Part shown: positions 44,243-52,563 of the stretch, one piece after another
How the letters are laid out: every line of letters begins with the position of its first letter
Position numbering within the stretch: position 1 is the first letter of the stretch
DNA from: CAZYVD01 sp964651045
GTDB lineage: Bacteria; Zhuqueibacterota; QNDG01; DSAB01
DNA length: 64,000 bases
Direction: 5' to 3'
Assembly (NCBI GenBank): GCA_964651045.1
Contig: CAZYVD010000001.1
Coordinates: 109,953-173,952, forward strand
Position numbers and translations under genes: made by a program
The notes under the pieces: model-generated
Told to the model about the DNA's origin: nothing
The model's input: the letters and a program-made list of their open reading frames with translations, nothing else
The model's database searches: none

Positions 44243-45478
44243 TCAAAATGGACGGGTTATTCTAAATAGAAACCTGAAAGGCTTCTTACCCGTATCAGTC
44301 CTCCTTGCAACCTCAAACCTCACACTTCCACTCCTGTTCGCCAGTGCAATGCCCACATCTGTCTTTAGATTTTTCCAGGAGAGTGCGCCGAATCCTTTCA
44401 ACAGACCGTAACCACTATCTGTATCGCCGACCCATCCAGAATCAATAAAAATGATAAGGTTGAACAGTTCCAAGAGTCCCCAATCCAGCTCGTCTGGTAA
44501 ATCCTGTTCTCCCATCCTGTACTCTATCTGTGCTAACAGCATCCTGTTTCCACCACGATTCAGCGGGCCATTTGGAAACTCCTTGTATTTAAAACCTCTG
44601 AGAGTGCTCAAACCACCGAGATGAAAACTCTTATGCCACGGTAAATATCCGTTTGCTGTGCCGATTCTGAGTCGAAAATCGAGCCCTTCATTAAACCCGA
44701 TCGGCTGATATCGCCTGATATCCATCAGCACCCGATCAAACGAAAAATCACCACCTAAATCACCTCCAGCATGTTCATACTCAAACTGAATATACCATCC
44801 TCTATAAGGTGCACTCCTGCTGTTCCGGGAATCGATAGTAAAATTTGCAGTAATGCTTCTCACCGTTCCTGCATCCATAGCAGGATTTTCACGAAAATCT
44901 TTACTCTTGCCAGCAAAGAGTGCCCAGTTCACACTCTTTGCAAGAGAATCCAGTTCCTCATAGCGATATGCAGCAGTCAGATTGAATCTCTTAGTAAAAT
45001 TCTGACTTATATAGAAGCTTCCTCCTTCCCTGAAATAGAAATCTTGAAAATCCTCCTTCAGAAAAAAAGCAGCAAGGGAATTCTCCAAATCGGGTATGAT
45101 CCATCTATCTTCTGTGTCTATCATGCGGTGATACTCACCACCAAATGCAATATGATAATCCTCAAAGAATCCCTTCTCCAGACCCAGGAGATATTCAAAA
45201 TCGTTTGACCCAAAACTGTATCCAGTAAAACCATAAATAAATGGCTTATTAGAAAAACCGTAATATGACTCATATCTTTTTACCCTTAAACCCGTATAGA
45301 TACCTTCTACACGGTTATACCTGAGATCAAATGTTGCACGCCTTCCCCTATCAAACTCCTCCTCCCATTCCCAATCTGAATTTCTATTTAAACTGAAAAT
45401 CTCCTGTGAATGTAAGGCTCCTGACAGAACCATTCCAACGATTGCTACAAAAACATAAGAAACGATTTTCTTACACAT
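44243..45478 (-). CDS. BamA/Omp85-type outer membrane barrel without POTRA domains
   Basis: 411 residues. A signal peptide is followed directly by barrel strands. Conserved Omp85 features are APYRGWYIQFEYEHAGGDLG (strand), FHLGGLSTLRGFKYKEF with the lid-loop GxxxLRGF/Y element, and a C-terminal Phe (FLFRITRPF). No POTRA domain precedes the barrel, so it is not the main BamA. It is first in the operon behind a sigma-54 promoter and has GGAGGAGG before the ATG. Likely a surface antigen or secretion-type barrel serving the repeat proteins downstream. Confidence 0.87.
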   Translation of the reverse strand: MCKKIVSYVFVAIVGMVLSGALHSQEIFSLNRNSDWEWEEEFDRGRRATFDLRYNRVEGIYTGLRVKRYESYYGFSNKPFIYGFTGYSFGSNDFEYLLGLEKGFFEDYHIAFGGEYHRMIDTEDRWIIPDLENSLAAFFLKEDFQDFYFREGGSFYISQNFTKRFNLTAAYRYEELDSLAKSVNWALFAGKSKDFRENPAMDAGTVRSITANFTIDSRNSRSAPYRGWYIQFEYEHAGGDLGGDFSFDRVLMDIRRYQPIGFNEGLDFRLRIGTANGYLPWHKSFHLGGLSTLRGFKYKEFPNGPLNRGGNRMLLAQIEYRMGEQDLPDELDWGLLELFNLIIFIDSGWVGDTDSGYGLLKGFGALSWKNLKTDVGIALANRSGSVRFEVARRTDTGKKPFRFLFRITRPF

Positions 45479-45519
45479 AGCCTCCTCCAGATTATTTTAA
45501 TCAAACCATGGCCTAGGAG

Positions 45520-45535
45520 TGCAACATATATGCCA
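45520..45535 (-). promoter_or_regulatory. Sigma-54 (-24/-12) promoter of the envelope operon
   Basis: On the minus strand the sequence reads TGGCATATATGTTGCA. It fits the sigma-54 consensus TGGCAYRNNNNTTGCW at every defined position. The -12 element is about 42 bases before the ATG of the barrel gene, which leaves a leader of about 30 bases containing the strong Shine-Dalgarno. A sigma-54 activator gene lies immediately upstream. Confidence 0.85.
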
Positions 45536-45615
45536 TGTTAATAAAATAATTTTAAGATCTTTATAATTATTAACTTAAACAATTTATAAGAATCGAATAT
45601 CCGCATGATACCCTT

Positions 45616-45664
45616 AAATTGTTGCAAAATTACATGTGTGAAAAATGCATATTTGTGGCAATTT
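45616..45664. promoter_or_regulatory. Candidate enhancer sites for the NtrC-like activator
   Basis: Imperfect inverted copies aaattgttgcaa (45616-45627) and ttgtggcaattt (45653-45664) lie with centres 37 bases apart, 90-145 bases upstream of the -24/-12 promoter. That is the usual distance for upstream activator sites. Nine of twelve positions match between arms. Binding by the adjacent regulator is inferred. Confidence 0.4.
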
Positions 45665-45699
45665 GACCCATTGTGTGGTGCTACCCGATTGGATCGTTT

Positions 45700-47055
45700 C
45701 TATTTGATTCCATATGATTTCAATTTCCTGTGAAGGTTTGCCCTGTCCATCTTAAGCTTGCGTGCAAGTTTCGAAACATTCCTCCCAACAGAATCATACT
45801 CCCTGCTCAGGAGCTCTTTCTCAAATCTCTGAACAATCTCCCTGAAAGAAAACCCCTCTTCTGAGAATATTTCTTCATCTTTTCTTACAATGTTTGAAGA
45901 TTCCGGAATCATCCTCCTGACTTCTTCCTCTGTGATCACTTCGCTGTTACTCATGATTATCAATCTTTCCACAAAGTTTCTCAGCTCCCTTACATTCCCA
46001 GGCCACTCATATAGAGAGAGCACCTCTTTTGCTCCATCTCCCCAGTACTTCATCCCCTTTCCGCTCCTCATACATATTCTGGAAAGAAAATATTCTGCCA
46101 GTTCTGGTATGTCGCTCTTCCTCTCTCTCAGTGGAGGAACCTCTATTGGAATCACATTTAAGCGGTAGTAGAGATCCTCTCTGAAACGGCCCTCATCTAT
46201 CTCTCTCTTGAGATTCTTGTTTGTAGCAGAAATTATCCTAACATCAAATTTGTATGGCCTCTCTCCACCAACACGCATAGCCTCGTTTTCTTCGAGAACC
46301 CTCAGTAGTTTTGCTTGCGACTCAAGACTAAGATCCCCTATTTCATCTAAAAATAGTGTTCCGCCGTCTGCTAACTCAAACCTTCCAGCCTTTCTCTTGA
46401 TTGCTCCTGTGAATGCTCCCCTTTCATAACCAAACAGTTCGCTCTCTATCAGACTCTGTGGAATCGCCGCACAGTTCAGGGTTATGAATGAACGATCCTT
46501 TCTCGAACTGCCGAGGTGTATCGCCCTTGCAACCAGTTCCTTGCCCGTACCATTCTCCCCAAAAATCAAGACCCTGCCTTCTGAAGGTGCAGCCTTTGAA
46601 ATTGATACCTTCAGATCTCTCATGGCAGGTGAATTTCCTATGATTTCATAATCCCTCTCAATAAGAGTGCTCAGGGATTCGACCCTCCTCTCCAGTGCCA
46701 TATATTCTGAGAGATTCTTAAGGGAAAGAAGTATTCGTTCAGGATTTATCGGCTTTTCAAAGAAGTCGTATGCACCAAGCCTGATAGCCTTTACAGCAGT
46801 AGCAATGTCTGCCTTGCCCGATATCATAAAGACCCTGATCCATGGATACCTCCTCCTGATCTCCTCAAGCACACTTATTCCACTCATACCCGGAAGAAGC
46901 ACATCTAGAATAACTATTTCGAACCGCTTCTCATCTATGGCCCTCAGCCCCTTCTCTCCGCTCTCCACACTCACTACTTCATATCCCTCGTCCCTTAATA
47001 ATCCCTCGAGGGATGAGCGGATCTGTGGCTCATCATCAACTATCAGAATCTGCAT
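45700..47055 (-). CDS. Sigma-54-dependent response regulator (NtrC family)
   Basis: 451 residues. The receiver domain (1-120) has the phospho-acceptor Asp51 in VILDVLLPG and Lys in FFEKP. The AAA+ domain (about 140-375) has Walker A GENGTGKEL, the sigma-54 loop GAFTGA, Walker B GGTLFLDEIGDL and the arginine-containing FREDLYYRLNV. The C-terminal Fis-type HTH (about 410-451) has NVSKLARKLKMDRANLHRKL. No histidine kinase gene is adjacent. The start overlaps the end of hflX by 20 bases. Its most likely target is the sigma-54 promoter 165 bases downstream of its own stop. Confidence 0.95.
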   Translation of the reverse strand: MQILIVDDEPQIRSSLEGLLRDEGYEVVSVESGEKGLRAIDEKRFEIVILDVLLPGMSGISVLEEIRRRYPWIRVFMISGKADIATAVKAIRLGAYDFFEKPINPERILLSLKNLSEYMALERRVESLSTLIERDYEIIGNSPAMRDLKVSISKAAPSEGRVLIFGENGTGKELVARAIHLGSSRKDRSFITLNCAAIPQSLIESELFGYERGAFTGAIKRKAGRFELADGGTLFLDEIGDLSLESQAKLLRVLEENEAMRVGGERPYKFDVRIISATNKNLKREIDEGRFREDLYYRLNVIPIEVPPLRERKSDIPELAEYFLSRICMRSGKGMKYWGDGAKEVLSLYEWPGNVRELRNFVERLIIMSNSEVITEEEVRRMIPESSNIVRKDEEIFSEEGFSFREIVQRFEKELLSREYDSVGRNVSKLARKLKMDRANLHRKLKSYGIK

Positions 47056-48319
47056 TCTTTTTCAATCCCTTTACTATATTATATATCTTATCCGCATGTT
47101 TACGAGTTGCCCTGAATCTCAACCTAACTATCCCATCAATATAACGTCTATCTAAGACTTCGGCCAGATCATATATCTTCGAAATAACCTTGGTCTCAGA
47201 TATAGAAATATAAATCCTGTCCTCAACCTCCATCTCTTCCAGACGCTTCTGAATTTCCCTCTTTAGATTTTCAAGACCGATTCCTCTTGCAGCAGAAATA
47301 AAAAGTGAACCCTGAAACCTCTCTTTGAGATGATTCCAATCAGACATCTCATCTATCAGATCTATCTTGTTGAAAACCATAATGACAGGCTTGTCCCCTG
47401 CTCCTATCTCCTCCAGAACATTCTGAACAGTTCCGATCTGTTCCATGAAGTTTGAATGGCTGATATCTACAACATGAACCAGAATGTCTGCCTCTAAAGT
47501 CTCCTCAAGCGTGCTTCTGAATGATGCCACTAAATGAGCTGGAAGCTTTCGAATGAAACCCACTGTATCAATGAGCAAAACCCTCCTCTGGCCCTCCAGA
47601 TCAAACGCCCTTATAGTGGCATCAAGAGTGGCAAAGAGCCTATCTTCTACAAAGACCTCGCTCTCTGCCAGTGCATTAAGAAGAGTAGACTTACCAACAT
47701 TTGTATATCCAACAAGAGCCACCTTTGGAAAATCCTCCCTCCTCTTACGCCTCACTCTCCTCTGACTCTCGATCTTGAGAAGTTCCTTCTTGAGGTGGGT
47801 TATCCTCTTCCTTATTGCCCTCCTGTCAACCTCGAGCTGGGTCTCCCCTGGCCCCCTTGTCCCTATACCGGCCTCCTGCCTTGACAGATGAGTCCATCTC
47901 CTGGTCAATCTAGGAAGAAGATACTGAAGCTGCGCAAGCTCAACCTGAATCTGTGCCTCCCGTGTTCTTGCACGTTTTGCAAAGATATCCAGTATCAGGC
48001 CGCTTCGATCCAATATCTTGCATCCAATCTCTTTTTCAAGATTTTTTACCTGAATCGGACTCAAGTCTGAATCGAATATCACAACTCCTGCCTGCTTTTC
48101 CGCTGCCAGCCTTGCTATCTGATGAACCTTTCCCCTGCCAATCAGTGTTGCAGAATCCACCTCACCCCTTACCTGAACTACCTCATCTACAACTTCTGCA
48201 CCCGCAGTATCTGCCAGAAGCGATAGTTCCTTCAGGCTCTCCTCTTCATAGAAACGCCTCATTCCCGGCATTACTGCGCCCACCAGAATGGCCCTTTCCC
48301 TCTGCTTCTCTATCAACAT
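47036..48319 (-). CDS. hflX: Ribosome-associated GTPase HflX
   Basis: About 427 residues. The HflX N-terminal domain has DTAGAEVVDEV, IGRGKVHQI and FDSDLSPIQVKNLE, followed by RWTHLSRQEAGIGTRGPGETQLEVDRR, a near-invariant HflX stretch (its key residues are IGTRGPGETQLE). The GTPase domain has VALVGYTNVGKSTL, DTVGFIRKLP and NKIDL. HflX splits stalled ribosomes under stress. The ATG at 48319 is chosen because GAGG lies nine bases upstream. A GTG five codons earlier is possible. It is coupled to the NtrC-like gene. Confidence 0.96.
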   Translation of the reverse strand: MLIEKQRERAILVGAVMPGMRRFYEEESLKELSLLADTAGAEVVDEVVQVRGEVDSATLIGRGKVHQIARLAAEKQAGVVIFDSDLSPIQVKNLEKEIGCKILDRSGLILDIFAKRARTREAQIQVELAQLQYLLPRLTRRWTHLSRQEAGIGTRGPGETQLEVDRRAIRKRITHLKKELLKIESQRRVRRKRREDFPKVALVGYTNVGKSTLLNALAESEVFVEDRLFATLDATIRAFDLEGQRRVLLIDTVGFIRKLPAHLVASFRSTLEETLEADILVHVVDISHSNFMEQIGTVQNVLEEIGAGDKPVIMVFNKIDLIDEMSDWNHLKERFQGSLFISAARGIGLENLKREIQKRLEEMEVEDRIYISISETKVISKIYDLAEVLDRRYIDGIVRLRFRATRKHADKIYNIVKGLKKNADSDS

Positions 48320-48337
48320 AAATATAGACCTCACCTC

Positions 48338-50422
48338 TCAATCTGAAGCTCTATTTTTAGAAGATTTCTTTCTAGAAAATATTCTCATTCCGCCCTGAGC
48401 CACTACAATCTCTATCATCAACAAGACAAGAGCAAAAGATAGGGTGATCGGCCACAACTCCTGACCAAATCTTGTTTCTGATACAACTTCCCCCAAACCA
48501 TCCAATTTATCTACAACCCTCACTTCTGCCTTCGGCACCATCCTCTCTATATCTGATGGTGAGATCTCTCTTAGATCCGACTCTCTTTTGTCAACATTTA
48601 CTTCTGACATATTCAATATCTGACCATCCCTATAGAAACTGTATATGCCTGGTTCTGTGATCTGTTTAAAACTGATACGTACCCTTTCGCTGCGAAGTTG
48701 CGGCAAGAGAAGAATCTTCTCCTTCTCAGGTGTTATAACATAAAATGAACCGTTTATGTTTTTCAGTTTGATGGATGTCTCCAGTGGTCTCCCAACAACC
48801 CCCTTGGCCGAAGACTCATAGCTACCAACAGAGAGGTAACACGCTGCCCTGTAGATTAAGGGGGCAAACAGCGTAGAATACCCAAAATTTGACCAGCTCA
48901 TTTCCACTCCACTTGTAATTAATAGCAAACCTCCCATTCCCGATTTGACCTCTGCAAGAAGAACCATTCCATCGCTCAAATAGATGATGGGATAAAATTC
49001 ATCACCCACAAGAGACACTGTTCTGAAGAAAGAGGGCGAATGTATGTTCTCCTTGCCTTTGGCAAGCATACCAAAAAATATAGGATGTCCAAAGTCGACA
49101 TGGTCAATACGCCTTACAAGACCGCTCTCCTCGGGAGTATCGATCACTTCACCAACAATGATTCCGCCGAGATCACCAAGCAGCGAACCGTTTAAATTTT
49201 TCAGATCGACCCTGCTCCCCAACAAAACAAGTGCCCCTCCTCCACTATCAATAAATCTTCTGACAGAGGAGACCTCCTCATCATTAAAGTAAGGGTAATT
49301 TGAGAAAATAACAACATCGCTGTCAGATAGTTTATCAGACCATATCGATCCAAATACACGCTCTTCAATATTAAAAAGTGTGCTAAATTTGCCCCCGGGG
49401 TTCAGTGCCAGCCTTATTAATCTCAGGTCATCTTTTCCTCCGCCTATAAGAAGAACATCTACAGTGTCGGGCTCATAAAATGTAAAATACCATCTATCAT
49501 CATCCTTCAAAATATCATTTTCTATCTCTATGAATCCTGTAATCCATCCTGCACTCCGAGGCCTCACATCAAAATAGGTCCTCCTCTTCTGCCTGGCCTT
49601 AATATCTATTAACTTCTGAGCGGAATTTACTCCATTAATAAAAACCCTTATCAAAAGATCATCAAGATCACTACTTCCAAAATTTTCTACTGTACAATAC
49701 ACTCTAAGAACACCACCTTGTTGATAGATCTTATTTTCTACACCACCATCAACTATACCCACATTATCAATTTCTCCCTCTACAGGGCATAAAAAGAGTG
49801 ATCCATTATAGTGCTGGATAACAGAGCCGTCCTGAAACCCACTCCTCTGCATATCTGAAATAAGATAGATCTCCCTGTTTAAATCATCAGAGTTGTCAAG
49901 AACAGACACTGCCGAGTTAAGCGTCTTTAGTAAATCTCCCCTCATGCATGTTACACTATCACTCGACAAAACCTTTTCTATGGAAGACTTCCCCTCAGCA
50001 AAACCATCATCTCTCAAAGTCACACTCTGAAGCAGCACTACATCATCTTTTTCATCAACAAGATTGAGAATAGACATCGCCCATATCTTGGCCTTTTGCC
50101 AGAGACCATCTCTTCTCATGCTCATAGAATTGTCCAGCACAATAACAACAGAGCTTCCTGCCCTACCAATTACTCCACTACTCACGAGCACTGGCCTTGC
50201 AAAAGAGACTACAAGGAAAAAAATTGCCAGACATCTCAGGATTAGAAGAAGAATCTGTTTGATCCTGAGACGCTGCATTGTATGTCTCTGAACGATTTTC
50301 AGAAACCGCAGAGTACTGAAAAACCTCTTCTCTACTTTTTTTCTTGCAAAGAAATGTATCAGGATTGGAACTGCGACTCCTGTGAGTCCAAAGAGTGCTG
50401 CTTTATTTAAAAATTGAAGCAT
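48338..50422 (-). CDS. BatA/aerotolerance-regulator-like membrane protein with VWA domain
   Basis: 694 residues. The N-terminal BatA domain (FLNKAALFGLTGVAVPILIH, then RRFLKI and two membrane helices) is followed by a VWA domain with the MIDAS start VLDNSMSMRRDGLW. CARDB-like and GATase-like beta domains come next (RVDLKNLNGSLLGDLGG region), and a final membrane helix lies near residue 670. Such proteins usually stand beside moxR and other bat genes, which are absent here. Role unknown, probably envelope-linked. It lies 18 bases before hflX. Confidence 0.85.
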   Translation of the reverse strand: MLQFLNKAALFGLTGVAVPILIHFFARKKVEKRFFSTLRFLKIVQRHTMQRLRIKQILLLILRCLAIFFLVVSFARPVLVSSGVIGRAGSSVVIVLDNSMSMRRDGLWQKAKIWAMSILNLVDEKDDVVLLQSVTLRDDGFAEGKSSIEKVLSSDSVTCMRGDLLKTLNSAVSVLDNSDDLNREIYLISDMQRSGFQDGSVIQHYNGSLFLCPVEGEIDNVGIVDGGVENKIYQQGGVLRVYCTVENFGSSDLDDLLIRVFINGVNSAQKLIDIKARQKRRTYFDVRPRSAGWITGFIEIENDILKDDDRWYFTFYEPDTVDVLLIGGGKDDLRLIRLALNPGGKFSTLFNIEERVFGSIWSDKLSDSDVVIFSNYPYFNDEEVSSVRRFIDSGGGALVLLGSRVDLKNLNGSLLGDLGGIIVGEVIDTPEESGLVRRIDHVDFGHPIFFGMLAKGKENIHSPSFFRTVSLVGDEFYPIIYLSDGMVLLAEVKSGMGGLLLITSGVEMSWSNFGYSTLFAPLIYRAACYLSVGSYESSAKGVVGRPLETSIKLKNINGSFYVITPEKEKILLLPQLRSERVRISFKQITEPGIYSFYRDGQILNMSEVNVDKRESDLREISPSDIERMVPKAEVRVVDKLDGLGEVVSETRFGQELWPITLSFALVLLMIEIVVAQGGMRIFSRKKSSKNRASD

Positions 50423-50449
50423 GCTGAATTCTTTGCGGTCCTTCCCCCA

Positions 50450-51025
50450 TTATGATAGAGCATCTTCTATAAGTTCACAGATTATATGTGCCACTGTTAT
50501 GTGAGCCTCCTGAATCCTTTGTGTGCTCGCTGAGGGAACAGATATGATTACATCACTCACACTCACAAGATCATCAGTATTGATCCCTGTGAGTGCAACG
50601 GTCCTCATCCCCAGTTCTTTTGCCCTTTCCATGGCAGTAATAACATTTTCAGACTTTCCACTCGTGGATATTCCAATCAGAACATCTCCCCTCCTGCCGA
50701 GAGCCTCGACCTGACGACTGAATACATATCTATATCCATAATCATTCCCGAGAGATGTAATTATTGACGTATCTGTTGTCAGTGCAACAGCACTGAATCC
50801 CTTTCGCTCTCTTTGAAAACGTCCAACCAGCTCTGCTGCAATATGCTGACAGTCTGCTGCACTCCCACCATTCCCGCACAGCAGAATCTTTCCTCCAACT
50901 CTTATTGCCTCTATCATGTAATCCGCAGCCTCTTCAATCGAATCGAGGCTCGATTCTGCCATCTTAATCTTGACATCTGAACTCGACAGAAAGTTCTCTT
51001 TTATTATAGATGATCTGGATTTCAT
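50450..51025 (-). CDS. gmhA: Sedoheptulose-7-phosphate isomerase GmhA-like SIS protein
   Basis: 191 residues, the GmhA length. The SIS-domain stretches ILLCGNGGSAADCQHIAAEL, LTTDTSIITSLGNDYGY, DVLIGISTSGKSENV and QEAHITVAHIICELIE match the enzyme that begins ADP-heptose synthesis for lipopolysaccharide. DnaA-initiator-associating protein (DiaA) is a near relative and an alternative. The gene next to it is a PHP phosphatase, and no other heptose gene is in view. Confidence 0.88.
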   Translation of the reverse strand: MKSRSSIIKENFLSSSDVKIKMAESSLDSIEEAADYMIEAIRVGGKILLCGNGGSAADCQHIAAELVGRFQRERKGFSAVALTTDTSIITSLGNDYGYRYVFSRQVEALGRRGDVLIGISTSGKSENVITAMERAKELGMRTVALTGINTDDLVSVSDVIISVPSASTQRIQEAHITVAHIICELIEDALS

Positions 51026-51053
51026 CTCTCTATTCCTTTTATCTTCTTAAGGC

Positions 51054-51806
51054 TCATTTAATAATTTTCTTATCAAAAGGTACAGGGGCAGGGACAATCG
51101 GATCCTCTCCATTTACTGCCTTAAGAGGATTTTTGCGGAAAAGAATTTCGGCCATCTCCATCCCCCATCTCCTCGCTACTACCCTGAAGGCCTTGCTGAG
51201 CATCAGAGGACGACTCTTTGGATGATGACAGTCTGATGCAACAAAATGAACAAGCCTGTGGTCGAGCAGCTTGAAACTGCATCGCTTTACCGATCTCCCA
51301 AAAGCACCTGTAATGCTTCCCGCATTCAACTGAATCAGTACACCCATATTAACAAATTCGAATGCCACCTCTGGACGATAAATTATTATTCTGTTTCTCT
51401 CAGGATGAGCAAGTATCGGTGTGATACCATTTACTGTTAAATTGAAAAAAGTTTCTCCTGCATTGTTGGCCATTCCCGATAGAGGCAGTTCAATGAGCAG
51501 GTATTTGCCATTTCCATTTATAGTAGCAATTTTTGATTTTATATCGAAAACCGAATGAATGTGTATCTCGGAGCCAAGCCATAGGGAAACATTCAACCCA
51601 CAATCTATTACTCTCTGTTTCAATTCTCCAAATTTTGAAATAAATTGGTCCTCTAATTCCTGGCTCAAATCGTCCAGCACATGAGATGTGCATACTATGC
51701 CTCTTATACCATCTTCTGCTGCCTGCTTCACAAGATCGATGGATTGATCCCAGCTTACAGGACCATCATCCACTCCTGGAAGAATGTGTGCATGAATATC
51801 AATCAA
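51054..51806 (-). CDS. PHP-type tyrosine-protein phosphatase (CpsB/YwqE-like)
   Basis: 250 residues. MIDIHAHILPGVDDGP opens the protein with the first metal motif, and TSHV, SEIHI, ILAHPERN, LNAGSITGAFG and ASDCHHPKSRP complete the set found in CpsB/CapC/YwqE. These are manganese-dependent phosphatases acting on tyrosine kinases that control capsule or exopolysaccharide export. No BY-kinase gene is in the window. It follows GGGPS by eight bases. Confidence 0.92.
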   Translation of the reverse strand: MIDIHAHILPGVDDGPVSWDQSIDLVKQAAEDGIRGIVCTSHVLDDLSQELEDQFISKFGELKQRVIDCGLNVSLWLGSEIHIHSVFDIKSKIATINGNGKYLLIELPLSGMANNAGETFFNLTVNGITPILAHPERNRIIIYRPEVAFEFVNMGVLIQLNAGSITGAFGRSVKRCSFKLLDHRLVHFVASDCHHPKSRPLMLSKAFRVVARRWGMEMAEILFRKNPLKAVNGEDPIVPAPVPFDKKIIK

Positions 51807-51814
51807 ATTTAATC

Positions 51815-52561
51815 TTAGCCACTCTTATGAATCGCACTTGCAAATGATCTAATGAGAGCTTCGTCCCTACTTTTTTCCAGTATGTTTCCGGTTACTACAA
51901 ACGATGCGCCTGCATTCACCTTCTCCCTTGCAGTATCTGGATCACGAATCCCTCCCCCCACGATCACTGGAATCGATACTTCTCTTGCTACAGCACTTAT
52001 GATCGACTCAGGGACAGAGTTTTCTGCTCCGCTCCCGGCCTCAAGATAAACAAACTTCATACCCATATATTCTGCAGCGACTGCATGGGCAGCCGCTATA
52101 TCTGGTTTATTTCTCGGAAGAGGTTTCGTATCGCTGATATACTCTACGGCTGTCACTCCCCCTGACTCTATTAGAAGGTATGCTGTGGAAATCGCTTCAA
52201 GATTCATGGACTTTATCAACATGGCAGACATTACCTGCTCTCCAATCAGATACTGAGGATTTCTTCCGCTCAACAGACTCAGAAACAGGAGGCCATCTGC
52301 AAGTGGTGAAAGCTGCCTCCCGCTACCAGGGAAGAGTATCAAGGGAATGGAGACTGAATTTTTGATCTCTTTGACCAATCTGTTCAATTTATCCGAAACA
52401 ATCAGGCTCCCCCCTATCAGGAGCCCATCTACTCCACATCTCTCACATATCCTTGCAAAAGAGACGGTACGTTCAATTGTATCGCAATCGGGATCAATCA
52501 GGACAAGATATCCTGCCCCTCTTGTTGTGCATATGTCGATAAGCCTTTTATATAGACTCAT
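51815..52561 (-). CDS. Geranylgeranylglyceryl phosphate synthase family protein (GGGPS, group II-like)
   Basis: 248 residues, a TIM barrel of the GGGPS/PcrB family. Key blocks are LIDPD (21-25), the phosphate-binding IGGS (49-52), FPG (77-79), FLSLLSGRNPQYLIGEQV (93-110, the family signature), YLEAGSGA (172-179), GGGIR (202-206) and TGN (224-226). The enzyme joins a polyprenyl diphosphate to sn-glycerol-1-phosphate through an ether bond, the first step of archaeal lipid synthesis. The residue after LIDPD is Cys, where I recall Lys being usual. It starts two bases after alaS. Bacillus PcrB uses heptaprenyl diphosphate, so chain length is not settled. Confidence 0.93.
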   Translation of the reverse strand: MSLYKRLIDICTTRGAGYLVLIDPDCDTIERTVSFARICERCGVDGLLIGGSLIVSDKLNRLVKEIKNSVSIPLILFPGSGRQLSPLADGLLFLSLLSGRNPQYLIGEQVMSAMLIKSMNLEAISTAYLLIESGGVTAVEYISDTKPLPRNKPDIAAAHAVAAEYMGMKFVYLEAGSGAENSVPESIISAVAREVSIPVIVGGGIRDPDTAREKVNAGASFVVTGNILEKSRDEALIRSFASAIHKSG

Positions 52562-52563
52562 TT

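Noticed and set aside
37807..45478. Polysaccharide utilisation locus
   Set aside because: A sulfatase and an AraC/propeller regulator are present, but there is no SusCD, glycoside hydrolase or lyase in the operon. The repeat proteins and barrel fit envelope biology better.
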